Shown: positions 16,689 through 26,273, numbered from the stretch's first letter. The stretch: 64,000 nucleotides of DNA from Ancylobacter defluvii (GCF_018390605.1 NZ_JAHBGD010000005.1:682001-746000); one strand, 5' to 3'. Numbers and translations are program-made. Notes: a model not told the origin generated them from the letters alone.

Positions 16689-18467
16689 TCAGGGTACGAA
16701 CGGAAGTAGCAGCAAGGCTGGCGCCGCGCCGCCGAGATGCAGCGTCGTCGTGCCGGCGAAGATGGCTGGCGGCCGATCGAGCGGATCGTCGTGCAGGAAC
16801 GGTCCGCAGCCGGTCAGTTCGTTCTTGAAAGCGGAGAGCCGGCCGCCGCTGCCGCCGCCATAGACATAGTCCTTGCCGCGTATCGTGAGCCCGATGCGGT
16901 AGCCTGCCGGGATCACCAGCGAGGTCGGCCAGATCTCGATGTCGACCGCCACGCGCTCGCCCGGTCGCAGCGGCTCGATGGCGTCATGAACGTGATACGG
17001 CCGATAGGGCCGCGACAGCGCCGGATCGGTCTTGCGGTGCGAGGCGCGCAGCCACCCCTGGGCAATCGGCGTGTGCGGATCGATAGCGCCCTGGAACACG
17101 ATCTCCTTCATGTCGGCCGCGAACACCCGCAGCACGGCGAAGAGATCGCAATCGGTGGTGCTTGAAGACACGGCAAGCTTGAGCGCCGAAGGGCCGGTGA
17201 GCTCGGTCGGCGCGCCGAGCGGGTCGGAGAGGAACGTCACGCCCTCGCCCACGGCCTCGAAGCTCACGGCGCCGGTACGCGGCGGCGCCTCGCGGGTGAG
17301 GCGCAGGCCGTCGGGGTCGAGGTAAAGCTCGCTCCAGCGGGTGCGGGCGATCGGCCATTCGTTCTCCTGGCGCGGTACGAAGCGCTCGCCGGGATGGCGC
17401 ACCTGCAGCAGCACCGGCGGCTCGCGGTCCCAGCCATTGTCCTCGCCCTTGAGGAAGTGGTCGAAGAAGCGCAGCTGCAGGTTCCGGCCGTAGTCGGTGT
17501 AGAATTCGGTCCAGTGCTCGATGCCGTGGACCTCCAGCCATTTCTGCCCGGCGGCCGCGCGGACGAACCCCTCGAAATTACCCCGCGCATGCAGGCCCGC
17601 GCCGCCCCAATTGGCGCAGGACAGCAGCGGCGTCACCACCCGGCTCCAGTCCGGCGAGCGCGCCTTATGATAGGCATCGTCGAGGGGATGGGCGCGGATC
17701 TCGGCGCCGAAGTCGCAGCGGTTGCGCTCCAGCTCCGCCGCCCCGAGTTCCACCGGGCCGCAGACCAGCCCGCCATGCACCCGCGAACGCCGTCCGCGCT
17801 CGCCGATGCCGTGCTGCACGGTCTTGACCTGCATGTCGTACCAGTTGGCCCAGAAGGTGGAGAGAATGCCGCCATGGTGGGTCATGTCGCGGTACCAGTC
17901 GGCCGCGCCTTCCCAGATGCACATGGCGGCGAGATGCGGCGGCTGCAGGCTCGCCACATGCCACTGGTTGCTGCCGAAATAGGAGATGCCGTTCAGCCCC
18001 ACCTTGCCGTTCGACCAGGGCTGGGTGCCGGCCCATTCTATGCAGTCGTGGTAGTCGCGGGTCTCGCGTGGCGAGAAGGGATCGATATAGCCCGGCGAGC
18101 AGCCGCAGCCGCGCGAATCCACCCGCACGCAGGCATAGCCCTGCGACACCCATTTCTCCGGGTCGACCACTTCCCAGCTCTGGTAGAGATTACTGGAATT
18201 GGCGGTGACGTCGGGATGCTTGGTCGACATGCGCTCCCAGGCGCTGGGATACCCCTCCTGGAAGGAGAGGCCCTTGGCATAGGGACCGTAGGTGATCAGC
18301 ACCGGATAGGTCCCATCGGCCACCGGACGATACACGTCGGCGCGCAGCACCAGCCCGTCATCCATCGTGATCGGCACGTCCCAGTCGATGCGCATGCCGT
18401 CGCGGATGTCGGAAGCCGGTACGGTGGTGTCCGGCGCGGCGCGGCCGGTCGTGGTTCGCTCGTCCAT
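16689..18467 (-). CDS. CocE/NonD-family serine hydrolase (first copy)
   Basis: A 592-residue alpha/beta hydrolase of the X-Pro dipeptidyl-peptidase/cocaine-esterase family, which cleaves esters and amides. An opening module (MDDGLVLRADVYRP) leads into the fold, with the nucleophile serine in NGISYFGSNQWH and a candidate catalytic histidine in HGIEHWTEFYTDYG. The C-terminal jelly-roll domain (WSELYLDPDGL...YRIGLTIRGKDY) is typical. It shares long colinear blocks with the hydrolase at 23531-25234, so the two are paralogues in one operon. No signal peptide is seen. Its position at the end of the tct-hydroxylase operon suggests it releases a fragment from the imported compound. Confidence 0.85.
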   Translation of the reverse strand: MDERTTTGRAAPDTTVPASDIRDGMRIDWDVPITMDDGLVLRADVYRPVADGTYPVLITYGPYAKGLSFQEGYPSAWERMSTKHPDVTANSSNLYQSWEVVDPEKWVSQGYACVRVDSRGCGCSPGYIDPFSPRETRDYHDCIEWAGTQPWSNGKVGLNGISYFGSNQWHVASLQPPHLAAMCIWEGAADWYRDMTHHGGILSTFWANWYDMQVKTVQHGIGERGRRSRVHGGLVCGPVELGAAELERNRCDFGAEIRAHPLDDAYHKARSPDWSRVVTPLLSCANWGGAGLHARGNFEGFVRAAAGQKWLEVHGIEHWTEFYTDYGRNLQLRFFDHFLKGEDNGWDREPPVLLQVRHPGERFVPRQENEWPIARTRWSELYLDPDGLRLTREAPPRTGAVSFEAVGEGVTFLSDPLGAPTELTGPSALKLAVSSSTTDCDLFAVLRVFAADMKEIVFQGAIDPHTPIAQGWLRASHRKTDPALSRPYRPYHVHDAIEPLRPGERVAVDIEIWPTSLVIPAGYRIGLTIRGKDYVYGGGSGGRLSAFKNELTGCGPFLHDDPLDRPPAIFAGTTTLHLGGAAPALLLLPFVP

Positions 18468-18488
18468 CGGTGATCCAGCTCCGTGCGG

Positions 18489-18890
18489 TCAGGCGGCCTT
18501 GATGCCGTGCAGGCTGTGCGTGGTGTCCTTCACGGTGAAGAACACCACGTCGGCGTCGGCACCCGCCTTGCCCTCGTGCAGCGTGTTCGAGGGGATGTAG
18601 ATCAGCGTTCCCGGTGTCGCGGCGATCGAGGTGCCACCCACGGTGGCGTGGAACGTGCCCTCGAGAATGAAGATCCATTGCTCGTTGGGATGCGAATGCG
18701 GCTCGGCCCCGGTGCCGGCCTTCATGCGCATCAGCGCCACCATCATGCGGTCGCCCTCGACGCAGGAGCCGGCGGCGCTGGAATAATCCGGCCCGCCAAG
18801 CAGGTGGTTCACCGTCGCCAGCTCGAAGGCGTAATCCTGTGGCCCGGCCCTGAGTGCGCCCGGGGTGCGGGCCTTTTCCGTCGCGGTCAT
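18489..18890 (-). CDS. Cupin-domain protein
   Basis: A 133-residue small-barrel cupin with motif 1 GAEPHSHPNEQWIFILEGTF (H-x-H-x3-E-like) and motif 2 TPGTLIYIPSNTLHEG. These residues can bind Fe, Mn or Zn. It lies between the molybdenum hydroxylase gene and the hydrolase gene, separated by about 36 and 21 bp, so it belongs to the operon. Possible roles are an isomerase, a decyclising dioxygenase or a ligand sensor for this pathway. It is only distantly similar to the cupin at 16134. Confidence 0.82.
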   Translation of the reverse strand: MTATEKARTPGALRAGPQDYAFELATVNHLLGGPDYSSAAGSCVEGDRMMVALMRMKAGTGAEPHSHPNEQWIFILEGTFHATVGGTSIAATPGTLIYIPSNTLHEGKAGADADVVFFTVKDTTHSLHGIKAA

Positions 18891-18926
18891 GTGCGTGTCT
18901 CCCGTTTCATTTGTTTCTGGGCCGCC

Positions 18927-21035
18927 TTACAGCAGCGCCTCCATGATGCGGGCGCGGCTGAGGGGCAGGTCGCGAATGCGCGCGCCAAGAGCCCGCGCCA
19001 CCGCATTGCCGATCGCCGCCGCCGTCGGACCCTGCGCCACCTCGCCGAGTCCGAGCGCCGGTTCGCTGGCCATGTCGATGAATCTCACCTCGACCTCCGG
19101 CACTTCGGAGAAGCGCAGGATCGGGTAGTCGTCCCACTGGGAGCAGGTGGCTCGGCCGTTTTCGAAGCGCACGGCCTCCTTGAGCGTCCAGCTCGCGGCC
19201 TGGATGACGCCGCCCTCAACCTGGTTCGCCGCGCCGTCGGGGTTGATCACCAGGCCGGCGTCCACCGCGCACCACACCCTGGTGACGCGCACCTCTTCGT
19301 CGAGCGCGACCTCGGCGACAGCGGCCATGTAGGCGGCCTTGTTCTTGTAGCGCGAGAAGCCGAAGCCTTTCGCCGTGCCTTCGCCGATGGCGGCGTCGGG
19401 CGACCAGCCCGCCATGGCCGCCGCGGCCTCGATCACACCGCGCGCGCGGGGATCGGACGACAGCGACAGGCGATAGGCCACCGGATCCTGCCCAGTGGCT
19501 TCCGCCAGTTCGTCGATGAAACTCTCAATGGCGAAGACATTGGCGAAGGCGCCGAGCCCGCGCAGCGAGGAGGTACGGACCGGATGGCCGGCAACGAAGT
19601 GGGTGACGATGCGCTGTGCCGGCAGATCGTAGAAGGCGATGGCGTTGCGTGCGGCGCCGAAGCCGTTGGCGTCCGGTACGTCGCCCGGCGGCACGCGCGG
19701 CGGTGCGCCCGGCAGCGCCTCGGCGCCGATCAGATTGATGGCGCGGTGCATGCCGGGACGCTGGCCATGCGGCGCCGACCAGATCTCGATGCCCCAATCC
19801 GCCGGTCGGCCCTCGGGATCAAGCACGGCGTCGAGCTTGACCGTCATGGGGGCGCCGAAGGGGGAGGCGGTGAGTTCGTCGGCGCGGGTCCATTGCGCCC
19901 GCACGGTGTGGCCCGGCCGCTTCAGCGCCAGGAAGGCGGCATCGAAGGCGGCGTCGTCCGCCCCGTTGTGCCCGTAGCATCCTGCTGCCTGGCGATGCCG
20001 CACGCTGACCGAGGCGAGATCGAGCCCGAGCGCGGCGGCCAGCGACTGCCGCAGCGGGTAGACACCCTGCGAATGCGTCCACACCTCAAGCGCCGCCCCA
20101 TCCCAGCGGGCCAGTGCACAGCTGGGGCCGATTGAACCGTGGGCAATGAAGCCACGGGAATAGGTGGCCTCGACCCGTTCGCCTGCCGCTGGTTTGCCGT
20201 TGGCGATCACCCGGTCGACCGCTGGCTGCGTCGTCAGCCAATCGGGTTGCACCACCGCGTCGGGGGGAATCTCGCCGCCGGTCCATCGCGCCTTCTCGCG
20301 GGCGAGGACGGCCGCAGCCTCGACGCTGGCTTCGTCCTCGCCCAGCAGCGCGACGAGGCTGCCCTCGCGCAGCACCTCGATCGGTCGCCGTGCAGCACGG
20401 TGCAGGGCGCGCTCGTCGAGTTCGCCGAGAATGGCGCCTCGCCAGGGCTGGCGCAGCACCCGCGCGTGCAGCATGCCGGGCATGACCATGTCGTGGATGA
20501 AGGCGCCGCCGCCGATTTTTTCCGGCAGATCGGTTCGCGGCAGGGAGGTGCCGACAAGCCGACAGGCGGTGGCAGGCTTCGCCGAGGCTCCACCTGTCGA
20601 CGCGCACGATAGGTCGATATCCCCGGCCAGCCGCCAGTAGTCGAAGCCCGTGCCCTTGCCGCTACGCCGGAATGCGCCGTCCTCGATGCTCAGTTCCTCC
20701 GTGCCGCAGGCGAGCAGCGATGCCGTGCGGTCGAGGAACAGCGCGCGCACCTCGGCGCAGACGATGCGGATCGCGCCGCCGGAATTCTCCACGGAGTAGC
20801 TTCCGGCGGTGTATCCCTCGTTCGGCCCTTCTCCCGCCTCGCCCGAGACGAGGCGCAGGCGGGTCGGCTCCACGTCGAGTTCCTCGGCCGCGATCTGGAC
20901 GAGGGCGGTGAGAACGCCCTGGCCGAGCTCGACCTTGCCGGTGGAGATGCGCACGCGGCCCGGCGTCTCGAAGCCGATCCACGCATCGAGCCGCGGATTG
21001 TCGGCGAGGCTGCGCGGCAGCTGGTTGGCGATCAT
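18927..21035 (-). CDS. Molybdenum hydroxylase large subunit (xanthine dehydrogenase / isoquinoline oxidoreductase type)
   Basis: A 702-residue molybdopterin-binding subunit that hydroxylates an activated carbon next to nitrogen or an aldehyde carbon, using water as oxygen donor. It starts directly with the molybdopterin-binding part (TPGRVRISTGKVELGQGVLTALVQIAAEELDV). It has GYTAGSYSVENSGGAIR, RGLGAFANVFAIESFIDELA and, near the C-terminus, the catalytic-glutamate region LGLGEVAQGPTAAAIGNAVARA. The architecture and the absence of an FAD subunit place it with two-subunit IorAB/NicAB-type enzymes. It overlaps the [2Fe-2S] subunit gene by 4 bp. Substrates of that group include N-heteroaromatics; the one here is unknown. 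Confidence 0.87.
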   Translation of the reverse strand: MIANQLPRSLADNPRLDAWIGFETPGRVRISTGKVELGQGVLTALVQIAAEELDVEPTRLRLVSGEAGEGPNEGYTAGSYSVENSGGAIRIVCAEVRALFLDRTASLLACGTEELSIEDGAFRRSGKGTGFDYWRLAGDIDLSCASTGGASAKPATACRLVGTSLPRTDLPEKIGGGAFIHDMVMPGMLHARVLRQPWRGAILGELDERALHRAARRPIEVLREGSLVALLGEDEASVEAAAVLAREKARWTGGEIPPDAVVQPDWLTTQPAVDRVIANGKPAAGERVEATYSRGFIAHGSIGPSCALARWDGAALEVWTHSQGVYPLRQSLAAALGLDLASVSVRHRQAAGCYGHNGADDAAFDAAFLALKRPGHTVRAQWTRADELTASPFGAPMTVKLDAVLDPEGRPADWGIEIWSAPHGQRPGMHRAINLIGAEALPGAPPRVPPGDVPDANGFGAARNAIAFYDLPAQRIVTHFVAGHPVRTSSLRGLGAFANVFAIESFIDELAEATGQDPVAYRLSLSSDPRARGVIEAAAAMAGWSPDAAIGEGTAKGFGFSRYKNKAAYMAAVAEVALDEEVRVTRVWCAVDAGLVINPDGAANQVEGGVIQAASWTLKEAVRFENGRATCSQWDDYPILRFSEVPEVEVRFIDMASEPALGLGEVAQGPTAAAIGNAVARALGARIRDLPLSRARIMEALL

Positions 21036-21529
21036 GCCGTCGCCCCCGCATCCGAGAGTCTTGCGGCGGCGCGCTGCACCGCGCGGATGATGCGGTTATG
21101 CGCGCCGCAGCGGCACAGATTTCCGTCGAGCGCGGCGGCGATGCTGGCGCGGTCCGGCGCCGGTTGGCGGGCAAGCAGTGCCCGCGCCCGCATGACGATG
21201 CCGGAAAGACAATAGCCGCACTGCCCGGCTTGTTCCTCGACAAAGGCCTGCTTCAGCGCCGCGAGCATCGGGTCGCGCCCAGCATCCTCGATCGTCATCA
21301 CCCGACGACCGGCGACGGTCCAGGCCGGGCGCGAGCAGGCATAGGCCGGCTCGTCGTCGAGGAGGACGGTGCAGGCGCCGCACTGCTCGAGCCCGCAGCC
21401 GAAGCGGGAGCCAGTGAGGCCGAACTCCCCGCGCAGGACCGCGAGCAGGGGCACGTCGCCGGCCGCGTCCGCCTCGACGGGTTGCCCGTTCACGGTGAAG
21501 CGCACCATCTGGGTCGCGAGGTCGCTCAT
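21032..21529 (-). CDS. Molybdenum hydroxylase [2Fe-2S] subunit
   Basis: A 165-residue iron-sulfur subunit that transfers electrons from the molybdenum subunit. The plant-type ferredoxin cluster is CGLEQCGACTVLLDDEPAYAC, and the second, helical cluster is QCGYCLSGIVMRA with NLCRCGAHNRIIRAV. Both are intact. Length and order match the NicA/IorA/CoxS family. It overlaps tctA by 4 bp upstream and the large subunit by 4 bp downstream. No FAD (CoxM-like) subunit is encoded, so electrons probably pass to a cytochrome or another acceptor. Confidence 0.92.
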   Translation of the reverse strand: MSDLATQMVRFTVNGQPVEADAAGDVPLLAVLRGEFGLTGSRFGCGLEQCGACTVLLDDEPAYACSRPAWTVAGRRVMTIEDAGRDPMLAALKQAFVEEQAGQCGYCLSGIVMRARALLARQPAPDRASIAAALDGNLCRCGAHNRIIRAVQRAAARLSDAGATA

Positions 21530-23043
21530 GCGCCCTCCGGCTCCTGGAAGGCGACGGCGCGGGTCTGCCGGACCGCCGGCAGCACGATCAGCGCGAGCAG
21601 CACGGCCGAGGCGATGACGAGGCCGAGGCAGATCGGCCGCGTCAGGAAGATCGACGGGTCACCGCCCGAGATCAGCATGGAGCGCCGCAGGTTCTCTTCC
21701 ATTAGCGGGCCCAGCACGAAGCCCAGCAGCAGCGGAGCCGGCTCGCAGCGCAGCCTTAGGAAGACGTAGCCGAGCACGCCGAAGCCGGCGGCGAGCAGTA
21801 CGTCGAAGGTGGAGTTGTTCACCGTGTACACGCCGATGGCGCAGAACAGCAGGATGGCGAGATAGAGCAGCCGATAGGGGATACGCAGCAGGCTGACCCA
21901 CAAGCCGATGAGCGGCAGGTTGATGACCACCAGCATCAGATTGCCGATCCACATGCTGGCCACGATGCCCCAGAACAGCTGGGGGTTCTCGGTCATCACC
22001 ATCGGCCCGGGCTGGATGCCGTGGATGGTGAGCGCCCCGATGATCAGCGCCATGGTCGCATTGCCGGGGATGCCGAGCGTGAGCATGGGGATGAAGGAGG
22101 TCTGGGCGCCGGCATTGTTCGCCGCCTCCGGCGCGGCGACGCCCTCGATCGCGCCCTGGCCGAAGCGTTGCGGCTGGCGCGAGATCTTCTTCTCGAACAT
22201 ATAGGCGGCGAAAGAGCTCAGCGTCGCGCCCCCGCCCGGCAGCACGCCGAGCAGCGAACCGATGGCGGTGCCGCGCGCCACGGCGGGAAAGCCGCGCCGG
22301 AAGTCCTCGCGGCTCGGCCACAGATGCGAGATCTTCCCACCCAGCACGGAACGGTCCTGCGACCCGTGGGCCAGCGTGACGATGATCTCGCTCAGCCCGA
22401 ACAGGCCGATGGAGAGCGGCACGAAATTGATGCCGTCGGCTAGGTTGGCGATGCCGAGATCGAAGCGGGCATTGCCGGTATTGACGTCGGTTCCGACCAT
22501 GCCGAGCAGGATGCCGAGGAAGATCATCGCCACCGCCTTTGGCACCGAGCCGCTGGCAAGGACCACGGTGGCGAGCAGCCCGAACATCATCAGCGAGAAA
22601 TATTCCGGCGCGCCGAACGAGCGCCCGATCATCGCCAGCGGCGGCGCGGCGACCGCGATCAGCAGCGTCGCCACCGTGCCGGCGAAGAAGGAGCCCAGCG
22701 CCGCGGCCGCCAGCGCCGGGCCGGCGCGTCCTCGACGCGCCATCTGGTAGCCGTCGAGACAGGTGACGACGGCGGACGTCTCTCCCGGCAGGTTGACCAG
22801 GATCGCGGTGGTCGAGCCGCCATATTGCGCGCCGTAGAAGATGCCGGAGAGCATGATCAGGCCCGACACCGGGGTGAGATAGAATGTCAGCGGCAGCAGC
22901 ATGGCCACTGTCGCCACCGGCCCGATCCCCGGCAGCACGCCGATCAGCGTGCCGACCAGGCAGCCGACAAGGGCGAAGCCGAGATTGGCCGGCGTCAGGG
23001 CGGCGTCGAAGCCGAGCGCGAGATGGGCGAGAAGGTCGTGCAT
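21526..23043 (-). CDS. tctA: Tripartite tricarboxylate transporter large permease (TctA)
   Basis: A 505-residue inner-membrane permease with about 11 hydrophobic segments. It carries TctA signatures: LPGIGPVATVAMLLPLTFYL, the GIFYGAQYGGSTTAILVNLPGE loop, and SFIPMLTLGIPGNATMALIIGAL with VMTENPQLFWGIVASMW. It abuts tctB and overlaps the [2Fe-2S] gene by 4 bp, which joins transport and hydroxylation in one transcript. Substrates of TTT systems are carboxylates and aromatic acids. Confidence 0.93.
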   Translation of the reverse strand: MHDLLAHLALGFDAALTPANLGFALVGCLVGTLIGVLPGIGPVATVAMLLPLTFYLTPVSGLIMLSGIFYGAQYGGSTTAILVNLPGETSAVVTCLDGYQMARRGRAGPALAAAALGSFFAGTVATLLIAVAAPPLAMIGRSFGAPEYFSLMMFGLLATVVLASGSVPKAVAMIFLGILLGMVGTDVNTGNARFDLGIANLADGINFVPLSIGLFGLSEIIVTLAHGSQDRSVLGGKISHLWPSREDFRRGFPAVARGTAIGSLLGVLPGGGATLSSFAAYMFEKKISRQPQRFGQGAIEGVAAPEAANNAGAQTSFIPMLTLGIPGNATMALIIGALTIHGIQPGPMVMTENPQLFWGIVASMWIGNLMLVVINLPLIGLWVSLLRIPYRLLYLAILLFCAIGVYTVNNSTFDVLLAAGFGVLGYVFLRLRCEPAPLLLGFVLGPLMEENLRRSMLISGGDPSIFLTRPICLGLVIASAVLLALIVLPAVRQTRAVAFQEPEGA

Positions 23044-23538
23044 CTAGAACTCCGGCCAGATCGGCATGCTGAGCCCGAGCCCCCAGACAAAGACCAACAC
23101 GGAGCCGGCGATCAGTGCGGCGCCGAGGATCAATGTCTCAAGCGGCCGGATGCCTCGCCCGGCAAGGGCGCCGATGAAGATGAGACCGGCGGCGGCGGCG
23201 ACAAGGCCGATGCGCTCCACCAGCAGGCCGAAGGCGATGATGGAGAGCGGCACCAGGACGAGCGGCCGCCAGGCAATGGGCTCCTGGTCGTCCTCGCGCT
23301 CCGAATGAAGACCACGCGCGGCGACCAGGGCCCCGAGCCCGAGCAGCACCCAGCACACCAGGCGCGGCGCGTAGCCCGTTCCCATCCGCGCCGCGGTGCC
23401 CATGTCGTAGCCGCGCAGCAGGTAGAGGCCAAACAGCCCGATGGCGGCGAACATGGCGCCGGCCACCAGGTCGGGGCGCCCGGAAACCCGCGAGCGGCCC
23501 GGCGCCGGCACCGGATCGGGAGCGGAGCGCTCAGCCAT
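23044..23538 (-). CDS. tctB: Tripartite tricarboxylate transporter small permease (TctB)
   Basis: A 164-residue membrane protein with four hydrophobic segments, matching the small, poorly conserved TctB subunit. The family-typical TGYAPRLVCWVLLGLGALVAARGL segment and the C-terminal GLGLSMPIWP support the call. The start at 23538 (MAERSAPD) overlaps the upstream hydrolase gene by 8 bp. It is required with TctA for transport. Confidence 0.88.
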   Translation of the reverse strand: MAERSAPDPVPAPGRSRVSGRPDLVAGAMFAAIGLFGLYLLRGYDMGTAARMGTGYAPRLVCWVLLGLGALVAARGLHSEREDDQEPIAWRPLVLVPLSIIAFGLLVERIGLVAAAAGLIFIGALAGRGIRPLETLILGAALIAGSVLVFVWGLGLSMPIWPEF

Positions 23539-25234
23539 GGGAACCGGCCGGAATGATCGGCAGCAGCAGGTAGGATTCGTGCGCGCCACCCGCATGGATG
23601 GTGTTATGTCCGGTGTTGTAGTCGGCGTGATAGTGCGTGTAGTGGATGCTGCCGAGACCGTCGCGCGGCTGGATGTCCAGCCGGATTCGGTGTCCCTTCC
23701 GGAACACCATGCTGGTCGGCCATACCTCGACCTGCACTTCCACCTTCTCGCCCGGCGTCAGCCACAGTCGGCGTTTATGCGCGTGATAGGGGCGGTAGGG
23801 CCGGCTCAGCTCGGGATCGAGCTCGCGGTGCGAGACGCGCAGCCAGCCTTTGGCGACCGGAACCTGCTGGCCCTGCTGGCCGACCTCGAACACGTCGTTC
23901 CCGTCGGGATCGATGTTGCGCAGCGTCAGGAACAGATCCATGTCCTCGGTGGAGCTTTCCACCCAGAACTTCGCCATGACCGGCCCGGTGACCTCGACAT
24001 CCTCCTCGAGCGGCGGCGTCTCCAGCGCGATCCCCATCCCCGCCATCATCGCTCCGGCGGCCAGGAAGGTGGAGGAGGCCGAAGCCTGCCCCGCCTTGCC
24101 GGCGCCGCTGGCGAAATACGTCCGTGAAGCGGCCTCCGTCGGCGGCTCCAGTATCAGGCCGCCGCTGTTCTTGGGCTGATCGGCCCGCGGCGGGGCGAGA
24201 TCGAAATGGAACTTCGTCCACTTGGTGCGCGCGAGCGGCCATTCATTCTCGTGCCGCCAGAACCCCTTGCTGTCGCCCTGGCGGATCCAGAGCTTCACCG
24301 GGGGCTCGTCCATCACCCCGTTCGCTTCGCCCTTCAGCCAGTGGTCGAAGAAGCGCAGCTGATCGTTGCGTCCGTCCTCGGTGTAGAAGGGATGCACGTG
24401 GTTGCCGGCATGCATGCGCAGCTTCTTGTGCCGTGATGCCGCGCGCATGAACGCTTCGCTGTTGCCGCGCATGTGCAGGCCCATGCCGGACCAGTTGCCG
24501 ACCGTGAGGAAGGGCACGGTGATCTTGTCCCACTGCGCCTGCTCGCCGCGGAAGGCGCCGCTGTCGAGGCTGTTGCGTATCCACTTCCATAGGGTGTTGG
24601 TCTGGAAGGTGTCGGGGTTGTGCCGGTAGGCCCGTCCCAGCAGGTGGTGCATCATGTGGGTCACGAACCAGTTCGTCATGAACAGGTTCAGGATGCCGCC
24701 GTGGAACAGCGCGTCGCGGTAGAGGTCGGCGAACCCCTCCCACGGAATCATCGCCTTGAGCGAAGGCGGCTGTAGATTGGCGACGAACCACTGGTTGATG
24801 GCGAAATAGGAGATGCCGCTCAGGCCGATTCGGCCGCTCGACCAGGGCTGTTTCGCGGCCCATTCGATGGCGTCGTAATAGTCGACCGCCTCCTGATGGG
24901 ACCAGGGCTCGCCCTGGCCGGGTGACTTGCCGGTGCCGCGGGCATCGACCCGTATCAGCGCATAGCCGCGCGGCACCCACCATTCGGGATTGACCGTCTC
25001 CCAGTTCATCAGCGGGTTGGCCTTCTCCGCCAGATCGTCCGGCGGCACCCAGATCTTGTCCTTCTGATAGGGGCCGAGATTCATGATCACAGGGAACGGA
25101 CCGTCGCCTTCCGGCCGGAAGATATCGGCCTTGAGCGTGACGCCGTCGCGCATCGGGATGTCGACATCCCGTTCGATCACAATGCGGGCGGCGGTATCGG
25201 CGGGCTGAGCGGCAATGGTCGTGGGCGCGTTCAT
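23531..25234 (-). CDS. CocE/NonD-family serine hydrolase (second copy)
   Basis: A 567-residue paralogue of the 16689-18467 hydrolase. Shared blocks include the entry MRDGVTLKADIFRP, the nucleophile loop SGISYFAINQWFVANLQPP, WEGFADLYRDALFHGGIL and the C-terminal jelly-roll (YRPYHAHKRRLWLTPGEKVEVQVEVWPTS). A candidate catalytic histidine lies in GNHVHPFYTEDGRN. It is inserted between tctC and tctB, an unusual place, and overlaps tctB by 8 bp. No secretion signal is seen, so it likely acts in the cytoplasm on an ester or amide. The two copies differ enough to suggest different bonds or substrates. Confidence 0.86.
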   Translation of the reverse strand: MNAPTTIAAQPADTAARIVIERDVDIPMRDGVTLKADIFRPEGDGPFPVIMNLGPYQKDKIWVPPDDLAEKANPLMNWETVNPEWWVPRGYALIRVDARGTGKSPGQGEPWSHQEAVDYYDAIEWAAKQPWSSGRIGLSGISYFAINQWFVANLQPPSLKAMIPWEGFADLYRDALFHGGILNLFMTNWFVTHMMHHLLGRAYRHNPDTFQTNTLWKWIRNSLDSGAFRGEQAQWDKITVPFLTVGNWSGMGLHMRGNSEAFMRAASRHKKLRMHAGNHVHPFYTEDGRNDQLRFFDHWLKGEANGVMDEPPVKLWIRQGDSKGFWRHENEWPLARTKWTKFHFDLAPPRADQPKNSGGLILEPPTEAASRTYFASGAGKAGQASASSTFLAAGAMMAGMGIALETPPLEEDVEVTGPVMAKFWVESSTEDMDLFLTLRNIDPDGNDVFEVGQQGQQVPVAKGWLRVSHRELDPELSRPYRPYHAHKRRLWLTPGEKVEVQVEVWPTSMVFRKGHRIRLDIQPRDGLGSIHYTHYHADYNTGHNTIHAGGAHESYLLLPIIPAGSHG

Positions 25235-25286
25235 GGGCAGGTTTCCGGGCTGGGATCGGGACGTCGGCTGCGATGCGCGAGGTCGT

Positions 25287-26273
25287 TCATTCCAGCGAGA
25301 CGTTGGCGTCGGCCACCGTCTTGCGCCATTTCTCGATCTCGCTGTTCAGCCATGCCTGGGCGTCGTCCGGCGAGGCGCTCGGGTCGGCGGCGATGACCTG
25401 CTTCTGGAACGCCGCGACGATCTCTGGCGAGGCCAGCGCGTCGGTGATCGCCTTGTGCAGCGTGTCGAGCACCGGCTTCGGGGTTCCCGCCGGCGCGAAC
25501 AGGCCCTGCCAGTTGAAGGTGCCGATGCCGGCATAGCCCAGCTCCTTCAGCGTGGGCACGTCGGGATACTCCTTCATCCGGGTGTCGGTGATGACGGCGA
25601 GCGGCTTGAGGTCGCCGGACTTCACCATGCCCATCGAGCTCGCTACGTTGATGAAGGCGGCCTGCACGTCTCCGGTGATAAGGTCATTGATCATGCCCGC
25701 CGCACCCGCCTTGGTGGGCACGTGCACGGCATCGAAGCCGGCCTTCTTGGCGAACACCGCCATGTCGAAATGCGGATAGCTGCCGACGCCGGCGCTGGTG
25801 TAGCGCAGCTTGCCGGGGTTCTGCTTGGCGTATGCGACGAGGTCGGCGAGGGTTTCAACCTTGAAGCCGTTGGCCGTGGTCGCCACCACCACCGCGGGGA
25901 TGACCGCCAGCCGCGCAACGGCGATCACGTCCTTCTGGTAGTCTATCTTGAACTTGTTGGCGTAGATGATCGGCGTGATGGCGTTGGTGGAGACGTTGCC
26001 CACCATCAGCGTGTAACCGTCCGGCTTGGCGCGAACCATTTCCTCGATGGCGAGGATGCCGAAAGCACCCTGCTTGTTCTCGACCACGAAGGACTGGCCC
26101 AGCGACGCGCGCAGCCGGTCGGCGAGCAGGCGCGCCACGATATCGGTGGCGCCGCCCGGTGCGTAGGGCACCAGGATCTTCACCGGCTTCGACGGATAGG
26201 TATCGGCCGATGCCGCGCCGACGGCCAGACCGGCGCCGATGAGGCCACATAGCAATGTACGGATAAATTTCAT
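25287..26273 (-). CDS. tctC: Tripartite tricarboxylate transporter substrate-binding protein (TctC/Bug family)
   Basis: A 328-residue periplasmic receptor with signal peptide MKFIRTLLCGLIGAGLAVGA...ASA. The Bug signatures are YPSKPVKILVPYAPGGATDIVARLL, GYTLMVGN, AGVGSYPHFDMAVFAKKAG and DVPTLKELGY. It is the promoter-proximal gene of the operon. The start at 26273 follows GGGAGGCGGCACC on the coding strand, a good ribosome site; an earlier in-frame start at 26321 would place extra residues before the signal. Confidence 0.92.
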   Translation of the reverse strand: MKFIRTLLCGLIGAGLAVGAASADTYPSKPVKILVPYAPGGATDIVARLLADRLRASLGQSFVVENKQGAFGILAIEEMVRAKPDGYTLMVGNVSTNAITPIIYANKFKIDYQKDVIAVARLAVIPAVVVATTANGFKVETLADLVAYAKQNPGKLRYTSAGVGSYPHFDMAVFAKKAGFDAVHVPTKAGAAGMINDLITGDVQAAFINVASSMGMVKSGDLKPLAVITDTRMKEYPDVPTLKELGYAGIGTFNWQGLFAPAGTPKPVLDTLHKAITDALASPEIVAAFQKQVIAADPSASPDDAQAWLNSEIEKWRKTVADANVSLE

